Notes: a model not told the origin generated them from the sequence alone. A DNA stretch of 64,000 nt from Sepioteuthis lessoniana (GCA_963585895.1 CAUZXS010004382.1:1-64000), one strand, 5' to 3'; shown: positions 32,830 to 44,674, numbered from the stretch's first letter. Program-made: numbers and translations.

Positions 32830-33400
32830 CTGGTTGACGTGTAGCCGGATGTTGGTCAGGAATCATCATCAGATTTTTTGGTATATTGCGCAAAAAAGTC
32901 TGGGCTATTCACATGATTGGTTTATTCAATCACAGAAATGTAACATATTGACCTCTGACCCAGCCGCCAAACAAAGAACAGGTGCATCCGGTCGAAGATA
33001 TCAGGGTATAACCTTGACTGTGGACGGGTTGAATTGGGTGCAGATGCGACGCTCACAGGAAGCAGGTGGGTGTCAAACAATTATATAACCCGAGGCCACC
33101 GACAGGTTCAGTTAGTTAGAGTCAGTTAGTTGGAGTCAGTTAGTTGGGGATAAGATGCTGTAGAGAGAACCAGCACCCAGCAGAGGGCTATGGGCCCTCA
33201 GGATCCCCGATTAAGCAGCCCAGCAGAACGAGAAAGAAGTGCTGCTAAAGAAAAAGGAACTGGGGGTCAATATGTTGCAGTATGTTCAGTCCCCAACTCA
33301 CCTCTCACACATAACCCTTTTGCAACCATTTCGAATAAAGTGTGAGAGGTATATTTTTCTAAAGAAGTGTGTTCGTTTTTCAGTATCGTTGATTTTGTTT
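32830..33400 (+). mobile_element. Possible solo LTR (promoter plus poly(A) signal)
   Basis: The segment has a TATA box (TATATAA, 33083-33089), a GC-richer stretch with three copies of GTCAGTTAGTTGGAG-type units right after it, and AATAAA at about 33335, some 250 bp on. That arrangement fits U3-R-U5 of an LTR. I could not find matching flanking duplications or a second copy, so ends are approximate and the class is inferred. A non-LTR promoter is possible. Confidence 0.35.
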
Positions 33401-33577
33401 CCACATGCATATGTATACGTATAGCTGTATCATACGGCTATGCAAAAGAAAGACTCTCCTTCACTTAACAGCACACACAAAATAAACATATTTTACTCAC
33501 CCAACATCTTCAATTGGAGTTTTAATTTAATATAAAGTGATAATATTTCAGCTGTAACAAAATAAGAAAAGACGCCC

Positions 33578-33790
33578 TGTTGATAGGGCTTATAATACAC
33601 TGACTGTATCTCTTGCTGAATGATAAAAACTTCTTCAAAACGGGTGTCTTACGTATGACACAAGACTGTTTCTGGTGTTGAGGCTTCAGTTCTGGAAATC
33701 TGGCGAGTGTGGAGTATCTGATCATTGCTATTACTCCTAGGTTTACTACTACGATGTTATTGTATTTCTTAGCGCCACATCTCAAAGTAA
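33578..33790 (+). repeat. Q 5' part, strongly diverged
   Basis: Shows GGGCTTATAATACACTGACTG, ACGGGTGTCTT, ATGACACAAGACTGTTT and GAGGCTTCAG in the Q order. Confidence 0.55.
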
Positions 33791-33977
33791 AATGGATCTA
33801 TTTAAGATTTTTGGTATTTCATACGAATACTTGATCGTATATAGCTGGAAATTATTTGCATTAAAATTGTTACGAGAAGTTATAATTATATATTAAGGAT
33901 TATTTTTATTAGTAACTTAAAATCATATAACTATGAGCACATTATTTGTAGATAAGAATAATTTCTTGAATGTATGA

Positions 33978-34999
33978 TTGCCCAGTCGGCTGAGGCTGTA
34001 GAATACACAGACTGCACCTCTGCAGAGGGGTAAGACCCCCGCAACGAGTGACCAAGATATGACATTAAACAATCTGATGGCAAGGCTCCAGTAATGCTGG
34101 AGCTTTGGGAATGCAGAATACCCTTTCATTTCCATCGCTCTCAGGTTCATTCTGGCCCGGAGTGGTAGTACCTAATAAGAGTTCTATCTATGGGTTAAAT
34201 AGAATTAAACCGTGGTTTGAGTTCACTGGTTTTAGCATTTATACTGCGTATTTATGATAAATTGGATTGTTTATGATAAAACTCTTTTGACATTTAAACT
34301 GGGTTCTTATGCCGAACTGAATTGCTTGAAATAGAACTGTTTTGACCTCTAAAATGTGTCTTTATGCTAAATTGAATTATCTGAAATAAAACTGTTTTGA
34401 CATTAACTCTGTGTATTGCCCAGTCGGCTGGGGCTGTAGAATTCACTAACTACAACTCTGCAGTGGAGTAAGATCCCCCCAACGTGTGTCCTAGATATGA
34501 CACTAAACAATCTGATGGTGTGGTTCCAGTGATGCTGGGGCTTTGGGTAATGCGGAGCTACTCTTCATTGCCATTGCCTCCAGGTTCACTATGGACCGGA
34601 ATGGTAGCACCTGATAACGCCATATCTTTGGGTAAAATAGAATTAAACTACATACTTATGTTAAACTGAATTGTTTGAATTAGAACTGTTTGACTAAACA
34701 GAATAGCTTGAAATTGAAAGTTTTTCACAATTAAACTATGTACTTACATTTAAACCTGTGTACTGATACTAAACTGAATTGTTTGAAATTAACTGTTTTT
34801 GACATTAAAACTCTACTTACGCTAGATTGAATTGTTTGATATAAAACTGTTTTAATATTTAACTGGGTGTAAGCAAAATCTATACTTGTACTGAACTGAA
34901 TAGCTTGAAATAGAAATGTTTTTGACAATTAAACTGTGTGGATTAGGCGTTAAATAACCTACAAAGGTTGGTATGCAATAAAACCTAACCAACCAAACA
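33978..34999 (+). repeat. Tandem Q dimer
   Basis: Two Q units head to tail: 33978-34415 (no tail) and 34416-34999 (with GGTTGGTATGCAATAAAACC and a CCAACCAAAC tail). One pair of flanks, TTGAATGTATGA (33966-33977) and TTGAAAGTATGA (35000-35011), matches at 11 of 12 positions and encloses both. This suggests the dimer moved as one RNA, or arose by recombination after a single insertion. Confidence 0.8.
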
Positions 35000-35139
35000 T
35001 TGAAAGTATGACTATTTACTAAGGATTATTATTAGTAGTAATTTGAAACTAAATGAAAATGTTCAAACAAATGACTCTCATTAAACAGAAAAGATTGCTT
35101 GAAACGATATAATTATATAAGTATAACTATAAGTATAAC

Positions 35140-35390
35140 TAGGGGTTAGAGTGTTCGCCAATGGCCCGGGAGACCTGGGTTCAATCCCAGGTCGAGTCAT
35201 ACCGAAGACTCAAAAAATGGTACTTGATGCCTCCTTGCTTAACACTCAGCATTATAAGGTATGGATCAAGGGTAAAGTAGAGCAATCCAGGGAAGGAGTA
35301 GCGCCCTCCCCTACACATTGGTGTAGTAGCTATCAAAAAGGGAGCCTTCGGGTTACCCTCGACTATGGTCGCCAACTTTACTTTTTATTA
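35140..35390 (+). repeat. SINE-B copy, nearly complete
   Basis: GGGGTTAGAGTGTTCGCC (box A region), GGGTTCAATCCCAGGTCGAG (box B), TTAACACTCAGCATTATAAG, GTAGCGCCCTCCCC and the end CTCGACTATGGTCGCCAAC. The first few bases of the head are missing. Confidence 0.9.
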
Positions 35391-35494
35391 TTCTATTTGA
35401 CTGTATGAAAAACATCTTTAGAGACAGCTTCACCAAAAAATGTAGGTATGAAGTTACAACGAATACGATTCTCCAACACAAAGGATTAGAATAA

Positions 35495-35802
35495 CTCTGA
35501 CGGGTTGCCATGTCATTAAAATCAGTCACTCACTCAATCTGTTTAAGCTGTCATTAGGAAAAACCCGATGACATTTTTACCTGAGTTGTTCAAATAATTC
35601 CAACATTTGTCTCAGCAAATTCTTTCTTTCTGTCAATTTCGCCATTTTATTTCCTTTGTTTCACAAAGCTTATAGCATACTGTAATTTTGTATTTTTATA
35701 TTGCATTTTGAGTATATATATCATAACAATATTATTAACACATTATATTAAATGATGCACCTGCAATAAATATTTTCCCATGAGCCTTTGCACAGGAATT
35801 CG
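35495..35802 (+). repeat. Direct repeat, left copy
   Basis: Matches 36727-37153 in the same orientation: both have CTCAATCTGTTTAAGCT, AATTTCGCCATTTTATTTCC, TTATATTGCATTTTGAGTAT, TATTAAATGATGCACC and GCCTTTGCACAGGAATTC. The right copy is longer because of two (AT)n expansions and a short duplication. Confidence 0.8.
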
Positions 35803-36726
35803 CTAACATTTTGGTGCCATTTTATTGATGTTCATAATAAAATCTACCGTTGGGGAATTCACTTGTTTATTGAATAAAATTTCACCAACCAATTGTCTAT
35901 CGTTCATGAGGCATTACTTGGCCTCAATGCAGGAACTCTTCAATATATTGACGAGGTCAGGTTTTTATGATGTTTCCTTTGAAAAGAAAGAGGTATAAAT
36001 CATGTTTTCAATTATGTTCAGTTATTTGAATGACGAACAAGATGTCAAGACATTAGATAACATGCCGGTCGACGATACTTAAATAAAAACAATATACTGG
36101 ATGTAGTATCATTTTATTAGATTTAACATGAATTATGGTTTGCTTACGCTGTAAAGGGGGAATTAATAGAAAAATCTTCGAAATGATAAAGTTAAGAGCA
36201 GCGATTAATTTGAAGATTATATTGATTCCCACAATATTTTAGAAGAACTTGATTAAACGCTAAAAAATATTTTAGCAGTTGGCGTGAGAGACAGTTTTTG
36301 ATAGCGTATCACCGTACACTTTAATTCTCCTATGAGGCCAGAAATTCTAAGGATTTCTTGTATTTTAGAACAACGAAATTTATATTGACAATGCGACAAG
36401 GCGAGAGTTGATAACTTCGTTCACAGATCTTGGCATAATAACCAAGAATACTGAGGACCGTAAACTGGCAATGTACCGATCACTTTTGAGATTTTTTTCG
36501 TATGTATTGCTGGGGAAATGTCCGGTGCTCTTGGTCTTTAAGAAGCCTCGCTCCTCACATTGTTCTGTTCTAATATGACCGACCATAAGAAGGTTCCCGA
36601 TGATGTTAAATGATTGTTTCAAAGAATTACTCTCGTCATTTTGTCGAGGAAACGCATTTTGAAAATACTTGTCGCTTCTAATGTGGGCCAGAAATGGTTT
36701 GTCTTTTCTAAAAAAAAATGGGTCGT
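35803..36726. other. Sequence between the direct repeats
   Basis: AT-rich DNA with a 129-codon minus-strand frame (36380-36769) that I cannot assign; its C-rich, low-motif sequence does not resemble gag, pol or a transposase I know. A purine-rich A-tract (AAAAAAAAATGGG) precedes the right repeat. Confidence 0.4.
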
Positions 36727-36941
36727 ATCTGACTGGTTGACATGCCGTTAAACTCAATCCATCACTCAATCTGTTTAAGCTATCGTTAAAAAAACTGATG
36801 GCATTTTGATTTGAGCAGTTAAAATAATTCTAACCTTTGTCTAAGCATATTCTTTCTTTCCGTTAATTTCGCCATTTTATTTCCTGTATTTTACAAAACT
36901 TATAGCATACTGTGATTCTGTATTTTTATATTGCATTTTGA

Positions 36942-36977
<36 letters not shown>

Positions 36978-37013
36978 CATCCTGGGATTCTGTATTTTTA
37001 TATTGCATTTTGA

Positions 37014-37077
<64 letters not shown>

Positions 37078-37153
37078 TAATAATATTAATAACACATTAT
37101 ATTAAATGATGCACCAGCAATAAATATTTCCTATTAGCCTTTGCACAGGAATT
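36727..37153 (+). repeat. Direct repeat, right copy
   Basis: Partner of 35495-35802. A ~50-bp part (GATTCTGTATTTTTATATTGC and following) is duplicated around an (AT)n tract at 36947-36975, and a longer (AT)n fills 37015-37074. Confidence 0.8.
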
Positions 37154-37284
37154 CTATTTCCATCAGTTGTTAATATATGTATACTATTTGGTATGTTATT
37201 TAAAAGATTAGCTTAAATATGTGTTTATTTATTTTAGTTTATAAAATAGATTAAACGCTGGGACATTAGTTGTTCAGTTCGGTT

Positions 37285-37660
37285 TTTCTATTTAATGGCA
37301 CACCACTATTTGTGGGTTATTAAATGACAAAGAAAACCAAGATGGAAAACAATAGAGCGACCAATTGAGCCATAACTGTATTCATAAACTCAACCAACAA
37401 ACTAACCATAGCTGGGCGGATAAAGCGACGGTCATACCTGTCCTAAGGGTATAAATCTGAAAGTGAATGTTATAGCTCGAATGTTGAATTCGCTTACTAC
37501 AATGTCGAAGGCCAGCACGTTAGCAAATACGCCATGGGAAATACCTTTGGGAAAAGTATGAACCTCCTTATCCTCCCGGCTATGGGTTAAATGGTACCAC
37601 AACTGTTATTCAAGAAAGATGGTTTTGAATAACTAACAAATGTTGATATGCCATTAAAAC
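37285..37660. repeat. SINE-D copies in opposite orientations
   Basis: 37285-37530 is a minus-strand SINE-D (GCACACCACTATTTGTGGG, TCCTAAGGGTATAAATC). 37530-37660 is a plus-strand body piece (ATACCTTTGGGAAAAGTATG, TAACAAATGTTGATATGCC, A-rich tail). Confidence 0.65.
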
Positions 37661-37758
37661 AAAGATAAGAAAAAAAAAACGAAACTGTTGCATCTAGTCT
37701 GAATTTAGAGATGTCTCCCACTACTATTGCCCTTAATGCTTGATTATGTAAAAGACAT

Positions 37759-37760
<2 letters not shown>

Positions 37761-37817
<57 letters not shown>
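37761..37817. repeat. (AT)n microsatellite
   Basis: About 28 AT units. Confidence 0.95.
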
Positions 37818-37820
<3 letters not shown>

Positions 37821-37924
37821 GGGTCTCTGTTGTCGATGATTGATTACTAAGACATGGGTGCGTATCATAGAGAAATGACTTCGAATCCTTCGTAGCTTCT
37901 CACTTAAATTCGCCTTCTCGGCGG

Positions 37925-38490
37925 GGGGGGATTGTAGAGTGCACTAACTGCATCTCAGCACAGGGCTAAGACCCCACCAAACGAGTACCCTGGATACGCC
38001 ACTAAACAATCTGATTGTAAGGTTCCAGTAATGCTGGATCTTGTAGTATCCCTATATTGCCATTGCTCCCAGGTCTAATCTGGCCCGGAATAGTAGCATC
38101 TGATAGTGTCCTATCTATGGGTAAAATAAAAGTAAAGTGTAAGTTTATGCTAAACTGAATTGTTTGAAATGAAACTGTTTTGACATTTACAATGTATGTA
38201 AATAAATGACTTATATTTAATTGAATTGTTAGTGATACATAGCAATACTTGAAACGATTGTACTTTGTTGACTAAACTGAATAGTTTAAAATATAATTAT
38301 TTTTGATATTTGAACTGTGTACTTATGCTAAACTGAATTGTTTGAAATAGAAATGTTTTTGTCATTTTAATTCTGTACTTATGCTAAACTGAATTGTTTG
38401 AAATAAAACTGTTTATACGTATATAAATGGATTTGGAATTAAATAACTTACAATGGTTGATATAGCATATAACCAAGCCAAACCCGACCA
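37925..38490 (+). repeat. Q element
   Basis: GATTGTAGAGTGCACTAACTG start, GCCACTAAACAATCTGATTG, a body with three or more AAACTGAATTGTTTGAAAT units and the end GGTTGATATAGCATATAACC. Confidence 0.8.
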
Positions 38491-38725
38491 GATCTCCAGT
38501 GCTGGAGCCTCACCATCAGATACAGCTTAGTGTCATACTTAGAACAATTTAATTTTGTTGACTAAACTGAATAGCTTGAAATAGAAATGTTTTTCACATT
38601 TAAACAGTGTACTTATGCTAAGCTGAATTGTATGAAATAAAACTTTTTATATGTATAAAAATGGATATGGCATTAAATAACCTAAAATGTTGATATGCCT
38701 TAAAACCAAACCAAACCAAACCAAA
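38491..38725 (+). repeat. Rearranged Q fragments
   Basis: A short inverted Q piece (CTGGAGCCTCACCATCAGAT) is joined to a Q 3' part ending ATGCCTTAAAACC then AAACC units. Confidence 0.7.
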
Positions 38726-39020
38726 TTCTTCCTTTAATGCTCTACAACAGACGGTACAAACAGACGTGGAGTGATTCAGTTTTTATTTTCATGAAAGGTC
38801 AAGGTTACTGTTGTGCAAAATTTTAGACGTGATCAGGCTGAAATTTATTCGGGGCTCGATATTTAAGCGTTCGGTTTCGTTTTGGACACACTTTGAACAC
38901 GAAGATATGGGTAATATTTTTTCTAAATAATCATTGTATTTTATAGACGTAAAAATTGTTCAGGTCAGGATTTTCGAAATGAAGAGACTTTACTTAATGT
39001 AAAAAGGCAGACTTGAAACT
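38726..39020. other. Non-repetitive interval
   Basis: No gene or repeat recognised. Confidence 0.5.
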
Positions 39021-39225
39021 TCCTAGTCAGTGAGGTTTAGAATATATTGACTGTATTTCGGGCAAACAGGTAGCCTCCCTCTAAAATGGGGTGTCTTGAA
39101 TATGACAGTAAACATCATATGCTGGTGATGTCCAGCTTTGGAACTGGAAGAGTTTTGGACTACTCCATCACTGCCATTACTCCCAGATCTGGAGTAGTAG
39201 AACCTGGTCAAGTTGATCTAAAATA
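39021..39225 (+). repeat. Q 5' part, diverged
   Basis: GAGGTTTAGAATATATTGACTG, TATGACAGTAAACATCATATG and TTACTCCCAGATCTGG follow the Q order. Confidence 0.55.
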
Positions 39226-39284
39226 GCAAATTATTTACATTAGATAGGAATACTTGATATCCTGGGTTTGTTTGTAGATTGGGC

Positions 39285-39905
39285 AGTTTGTTTGTTTGTT
39301 TGTTTGTTTGTTTGTTTAGGTTTTATGGCATATCAACCTTTGCAGGTTATTTAATGCCAAACCCATTTTTATACAAAGGAACAGTTTTATTTAAAACAAT
39401 TCAGTTTAGCATAAGTACAAAGTTTAATTGTCAAAAACATTTCTTTTTCAAGCTATTCAATTAAATTAACAGTTATAATTAAAATAGTTCAGTTTATTAT
39501 GAGTAAAGTTTTTGCTTAAACACAGTTATATGTCAAAGCATTTCTCTTTCAAACAATTCAGTTTAACGTAAGTACAGTTTCAATGTGAAAACGGTTTTAT
39601 TTCAAACAATTCAGTTTAGCATATAATAACTGTTCCATTTGAAACAATTCAAATTCGCATAAGTACGCAGTTTAAGTGTCAGGCAATTCAGTTTAGCATA
39701 AGTACACAGTTTAGTTCTATTTAAGCCATAGATATGGCCCTATCAGGTGCTACCATTCCGGCCCAGAGTGGACATGGGAGCAAAGGCAATGAAGGGGTAC
39801 TCTGTATTCCTCAAATATCCAGCTTTATTAGAACCTCATCATCAGATTGTTTAGTGTCATTTTCAGGACACTCGTTGGGGTGGGAGTCTTAACTCTCTGC
39901 AGAAA
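39285..39905 (-). repeat. Q element with (GTTT)n tail
   Basis: Starts with about eight GTTT units (tail reversed) and GGTTTTATGGCATATCAACC, has at least five body units (AACAATTCAGTTTAGCATA), and ends near GGACACTCGTTGGGG with the last 5' bases missing. A tiny Q tail fragment follows at 39935-39990. Confidence 0.85.
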
Positions 39906-40004
39906 ATCTGGGTAATGATCGGAAAATGTTTTATGACATATCAACCCTTGTGTGTTATTTAATGCCAAATCCTGTATTTATATATATAGTCATCCATAGA
40001 CAGA

Positions 40005-40160
40005 TCTGTTTCGTTCAATCAGAACTCATCAGTGTGGCTAGACATACTAGCTTCCCGTAGCTGGGATCGAAACCCGGTTGACTCAAACGCCAATCTGAGA
40101 CTCTACCCTTCAGCCACGAGGGCAATAAATACTAATGGCAACACGATTACTTCATTTGCT
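40005..40160 (-). repeat. SINE-C copy
   Basis: Minus-strand tRNA-like head: GGCTGAAGGGTAGAGTCTC (box A) and GTTTCGATCCCAGC (box B), then GGAAGCTAGTATGTCTAGCC. The plus-strand side also has GGCAACACGATTACTTCATT. Confidence 0.75.
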
Positions 40161-40161
40161 A

Positions 40162-40425
40162 TATATCATCACCATCATCCTCATCATATCGCGCTGGTAG
40201 CACGGATATCCCTGACCCTCTCTCGCCACTCCTCCCTATCGTTCATCACCCTAGGTAGGTCTTCAGGACAACATCCCGTATCCTCACATAGCTGCTGAAT
40301 GTATGTTCGTGCTGGTTGTCCTGCTTTTACACGACCATGTGTGGGGGTCCATAAGAGTACATCTCTTATGAGTTCGTCCCTGCTTCTCCAGCAGTGTCCT
40401 GCATGTCTGGTTCGTCTAACTCGCT
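40162..40425 (-). mobile_element. RTE-type LINE 3' end
   Basis: Begins with TCATCACCATCATCCTCATC, a (TGA)n-type tail in reverse, and then matches 25346-25600 closely (CGCGCTGGTAGCACGGATAT). It is truncated at CTAACTCG by (AT)n. Confidence 0.85.
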
Positions 40426-40457
<32 letters not shown>

Positions 40458-40689
40458 GGCGTATAGTTTGTCGGTAACTTTATTTTCAAATGATATATTA
40501 AATGTCAAATGTTTGCACACTGTAAAAGGGTTTCAAGTACTACTATTTGATATTAGTAATACTCTTTACCAAGTATTCCTATGTTATATAAATAATTTAC
40601 ACACATCTGAATGGTTTCAAATAATATAAATAATTTGGACAAAATTTTCTGGTTTCAAATAACTAATATTAATAATACCTAGTAGGTAA

Positions 40690-40856
40690 TTGAATAGTTT
40701 TATTTGCCCCATTGATTGGATACAGAAAGGTTCTACCAATCCGAACAAGAGTGGTCGTGGGAGCAATGGTAATGAATGGGTACTCCAATTTTAGCGTGAT
40801 ATACGTCTCTCTAGAAGGGCAGTCGTATTTTGTAGCCTCAGCTTACTGGGCTGTAT
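40690..40856 (-). repeat. Q 5' fragment
   Basis: GGTTCTACCAATCCGAACAAG, GGGAGCAATGGTAATGAATG and TGTAGCCTCAGCTTACTGGG. It ends at a SINE-B duplication. Confidence 0.65.
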
Positions 40857-40869
40857 TGATATCATATAA

Positions 40870-41123
40870 GTTGGTGACCATAGTCGAGGGCGACTCGAAG
40901 TTTCCTTTTTCAATAGCTACTACACCAATTTGTTGGAAAGGGGGCTACTCCTTTCCTTGGATTGCTCCACTTTACTCTTGATACGTACCTTATAATGCTG
41001 ACTGTTAAGCAAGGAGATATCAAGTACCATTTTTTGAGTCTTTAGTATGACTGGACCTGGGATTGAAACCCGGTCTCCCGGACCATTCGCGAACTCTCTA
41101 CCCATTAGCCAATGGGCCGTTCA
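40870..41123 (-). repeat. SINE-B copy, complete
   Basis: Full element from GTTGGTGACCATAGTCGAGG (plus strand) to GGCTAATGGGTAGAGAGTTC on the minus strand. A perfect 13-bp duplication TGATATCATATAA flanks it (40857-40869 and 41124-41136). Confidence 0.9.
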
Positions 41124-41136
41124 TGATATCATATAA

Positions 41137-42260
41137 CCCGGTATAAAAACTTATACGTATGCTAGTAATTGGATAGTGTTTTTCTAAAATTTTTTTCGAA
41201 ATAATTAAGGTGGTTTATAGATGGAAAGCTATTTAGAATATACACATGCAATGCAAGATTCTCAAAAGCCAAAGAAAAATTAGGTAGTTTTACTTATTGG
41301 GCAAATACTGATTTGGTAAAAAAGCTTGAAAAATATTTTCGAAAAAAGCGCCTTTTGAAAAATGCTCTGTAAGTATAGAAATGTGTAGAATGAGAAAAAA
41401 GCAATGTGGCACATTGAAAATAAAAGAAATCTCAAGAAACTACTGGATTTTTAGTGATATAAGCGAAATAATAACGATAAAAAAACCTAAAAGAAACAGA
41501 GCTTCAAATTCACAAATGCAAAGAAGAAGAAGAAGAAGAAGGAAAGATGGCACAGCTACAAAATAGTCTTTATCAAGATTGAGGCAGGAAATAGACTGAC
41601 ACATCCTGCTGCAAAGATGGCGTGTTAGGAACAGAAGCGCTGAGTCATAAATCACGTTTATCTGCTGGATTCAGTCTTTTTGCTGTGACAGTGGGCCACT
41701 GATCGATGGAAGGGGTCAGAAAGAGATAGGAAAAAGGGGACAGAATTGCAAAGAAAGAGGCGCCCATAATTCAGTGACGGACAATTTAGTAAAGCGAACT
41801 CGTAATTGAGCATTCGTATAAAAGAAAAATATGACAAAATGCACATTACCAGAAAGCAGATAAAACGACTTAACATGGGATTAATTGACACGTGATAAGA
41901 TAAGAAAAAAAAAGAAGAAGAAATGAATTATTTGTCATTATAAACAGCAAAGTAAGGACGTTCATCTATGATACTATGGTTAGCAATATAGTCTCGAAGG
42001 CTAATACTATTGGACTGAGTTCAATCCTTGCTGGGTGTACTGAATCTATGGCTTAATTATGAAACTAAACCGAGTAAATATATTCAAATTACTTTATACT
42101 AGCTCATGCAGCCATTTGCGCAGGGTAAAAGAAAAAGAATTGGTCGTAAGATTGATTTTAACGGAATTTTAAACCGTCTGGAGTTATTTTATGCCAAGAG
42201 GTTAGGGAATTACATTCATTGTATGTTTATATTGATAATTTTGAGGGAGTTGTGAACAGT
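41137..42260. other. Non-coding interval with a tRNA-like fragment
   Basis: Mostly single-copy; an (AGA)n stretch lies at about 41519-41541. 41955-42060 has box-A-like ATACTATGGTTAGCA and box-B-like GAGTTCAATCCTTGC, a SINE head of another family. No protein gene seen. Confidence 0.5.
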
Positions 42261-42261
42261 T

Positions 42262-42735
42262 ATCGATAGGTTATTGGTTATATGGAAGTCAGACCTATCC
42301 GATAAAATAAAACGCAAATTTTCCATGCATCCATCGTGTTCATACTACTCTATGGATGCACTACATGGACGCTGACTAAGCATGTAGAAAAAAAACATGA
42401 TGACAATTGCACAAGAATGCTAGGAGCTATATTGAAAAAAATCCTTGAAGCAACATTCCACAAAACAGCAGCTGTACAGTTACCTACCTCCCATCTAAAA
42501 AAGAAACATCCAAATTAGTTGAACAAGACATGCTGGAAAAGTAAAGACTTACTCATAAGCGACGTTTTCCTATGGAGGTTCTCCTATCTTCCTTTACACG
42601 ACAGAGAAAGCGTTGGACAGCTAGATGCGGACAGAGGATGTCATCTAGAAGACCTGCCAGAAGTGATGGACGATAGAGATGAATGGAGAGGCAGTGGGTG
42701 AGCCCTGATAGCGACCCGATATGATGATGATGATA
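42262..42735 (+). mobile_element. RTE-type LINE 3' fragment, plus strand
   Basis: Translates to ILLYGCTTWTLTKHVEKKHD, NCTRMLGAILKKIL and then a shifted frame with NKTCWKSKDLLISDVFLW and DLPEVMDDRDEWR. The end is TATGATGATGATGATATA, the (TGA)n tail. Two or more frameshifts; inactive. Confidence 0.85.
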
Positions 42736-42800
42736 TATATATATGTATATATATATGTAAATAAATATATATAGTTATTATATATAGCTATATTCATTCA

Positions 42801-42808
<8 letters not shown>

Positions 42809-42888
<80 letters not shown>
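42809..42888. repeat. (AT)n(GT)n microsatellite
   Basis: About 17 AT units then about 22 GT units. Confidence 0.95.
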
Positions 42889-42889
<1 letters not shown>

Positions 42890-43139
42890 CAAAGGAGAAC
42901 AATCCTATCATCTAATATTGCTACTGAATGTTTATTTACCTTAGATCAGAGCGATTTTTTAGGCTTTGCAGAGTTTAGCAGAAGGTCCGAAGTACACGGT
43001 ATCCAGTGTGAATCGAAATGACTAAAAATAATCAGCTACCCTAGCTTTCAAACGATTAAATTAAGAGAGGTTCTCTTTTTTCCCTTTAGGGTAATGCTAT
43101 TTGTCCTTCGCACACTAAAATTGTAGAGAAGTTTTTAAA

Positions 43140-43315
43140 AAATCTGGCTCATCAACCTTCACAGTTGTGAACAGGAAAGATGGGTTAATGCCTTTCCCAA
43201 ACACATCAACGAGAAGTAAAACCCCAAAAGCCTCTTCTAGGATTTGAACTTAGTTCGTCAAGTTCAGTTTTTACGCCGGCAGCATCAGCTATACCATATA
43301 CACCATTATAGTTAT
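43140..43315 (-). repeat. SINE-D-like copy, diverged
   Basis: GGCTCATCAACCTTCACAG, GGTTAATGCCTTTCCCAA, and GATTTGAACTTAG as a box-B-like site in reverse. Assignment is tentative. Confidence 0.5.
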
Positions 43316-43780
43316 TTACTAAACTTTGTTTATTATAGTACACTGTTGCTTATAAATGCTCCTGTTACTAACAGGTCACCCATCTCATTACGGGATAGTC
43401 TTGTTGCTATTCAGCTTCGTTGATCTGGCGCTGGCCAGCGTTAATAACTGTAAGAAAAGTGATGGTCAGTGTAGTTGCGACGAAAATCATGAATTTAAGA
43501 AAGAAATATTTCTTAAAATTGATAATGGATGAAAATATGAGCAGTACTGTATTTAGTTTGATAACATTTAAATTTCACTTATCACTAATTTTCAATAGTC
43601 CAATAATTAAATTTAACTGTGGGATTGCTAATAACCTAGCGTATCTTCGGTAGGAATTGCCAGGCGGATATAGTCCCTATCCAGGTATATAACTGGTTTG
43701 AATTCAGTATTCCTTCTAGATCAAATGTTAAAGAACCCAGTCTCCCCAACTATTTATCAATGGTTGATTATTTTGTTGTT
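43316..43780. other. Non-coding interval
   Basis: No gene recognised; 43690-43765 carries a small SINE-A fragment (TTTGAATTCAGTATTCCTTC). Confidence 0.5.
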
Positions 43781-43781
43781 T

Positions 43782-44400
43782 TGTTTTACGGCGTATCAAA
43801 TCTTTTCGGTTTATTTAACGCCGAATTAAATTTCAAACAATTCCGTTTAGTATAAGTATAATTTATCATATTTACCCAACCCCTCCGCTCGGGCAGGATA
43901 TGAAACAAGGCCAATTTTTAAGCAGAGTTTAACAGGTTTGAATTCAGAGTTTTCCTTCTCCTTGACTAGTTGCCTTACCAAGGCTGAAGAACACAGTCTG
44001 CCCTACTATTTACCCATAGCTGGAGGGAGAATAATTGGATTCATACCTTTCCCAAGGGTATCAGTCTCGTCCAGGATTTGAACTAGTGTCACCGTGTCCA
44101 TTTTCTACGACGATAACCATTACACCATGGGCACCTCCATAAGTATAGTTTATGGTTTACTAACAGACAAATGTCAAAACAGTTCATTTAAATGTCAAGA
44201 AGATAAATAATTGAAGAGTATTATTTAACCCATTGAAAGGACTTTAACAGGTACTACAGATTTGGGCTTGAATGGTCCAGGAATTAATGGCAATGAAAAG
44301 CATTTCATATTATCCAAAACTCCTGGTCTAGAGCCTCATGATCCGAAGCAGTTTAGTGTCATAATCAGGACACTCGATGAGAGGGAGATCTTATTCTTCG
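43782..44400 (-). repeat. Q element split by a SINE-A
   Basis: Q tail and body at 43782-43866, resuming at 44139-44400 (GGTACTACAGATTTGGGC, AGGACACTCGATGAG). The break coincides with a SINE-A and its duplication. Confidence 0.8.
43867..44138 (-). repeat. SINE-A inserted in a Q element
   Basis: Complete except for ~20 bp lost near GGGTATCAGTCTCG. Duplication ATAAGTATAATTTAT (43852-43866) and ATAAGTATAGTTTAT (44139-44153), 14 of 15. The site lies in the AT-rich Q body. Confidence 0.9.
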
Positions 44401-44674
44401 TATTGTAAATACCAAGACAACATGGCAGGTAATAATTAGGAACCACCGAGAAACCAATATACTAAAATACTTTCTGAACAAACTCACGTTGATAAATACT
44501 GCTGTAACTACGTACCAAACTTTGGAATTAGCGTGGGTCCTGCTACGTGAAGTTGGAATGCATAAACTGAGTTAAAGGAAAAATATGTTTTTACTAGTGG
44601 GTCAGTCAGCGAGTGCGTTTTACTGCATGTTATAGCTGACGGTATCGCAGTATATATATTTGTAAGTAAGGTGG

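Noticed and set aside
36380-36769. 129-codon minus-strand frame between the direct repeats as a gene
   Set aside because: No recognised domain, no homologous second copy here, and no promoter or splice context. Kept only as a note on the interval.
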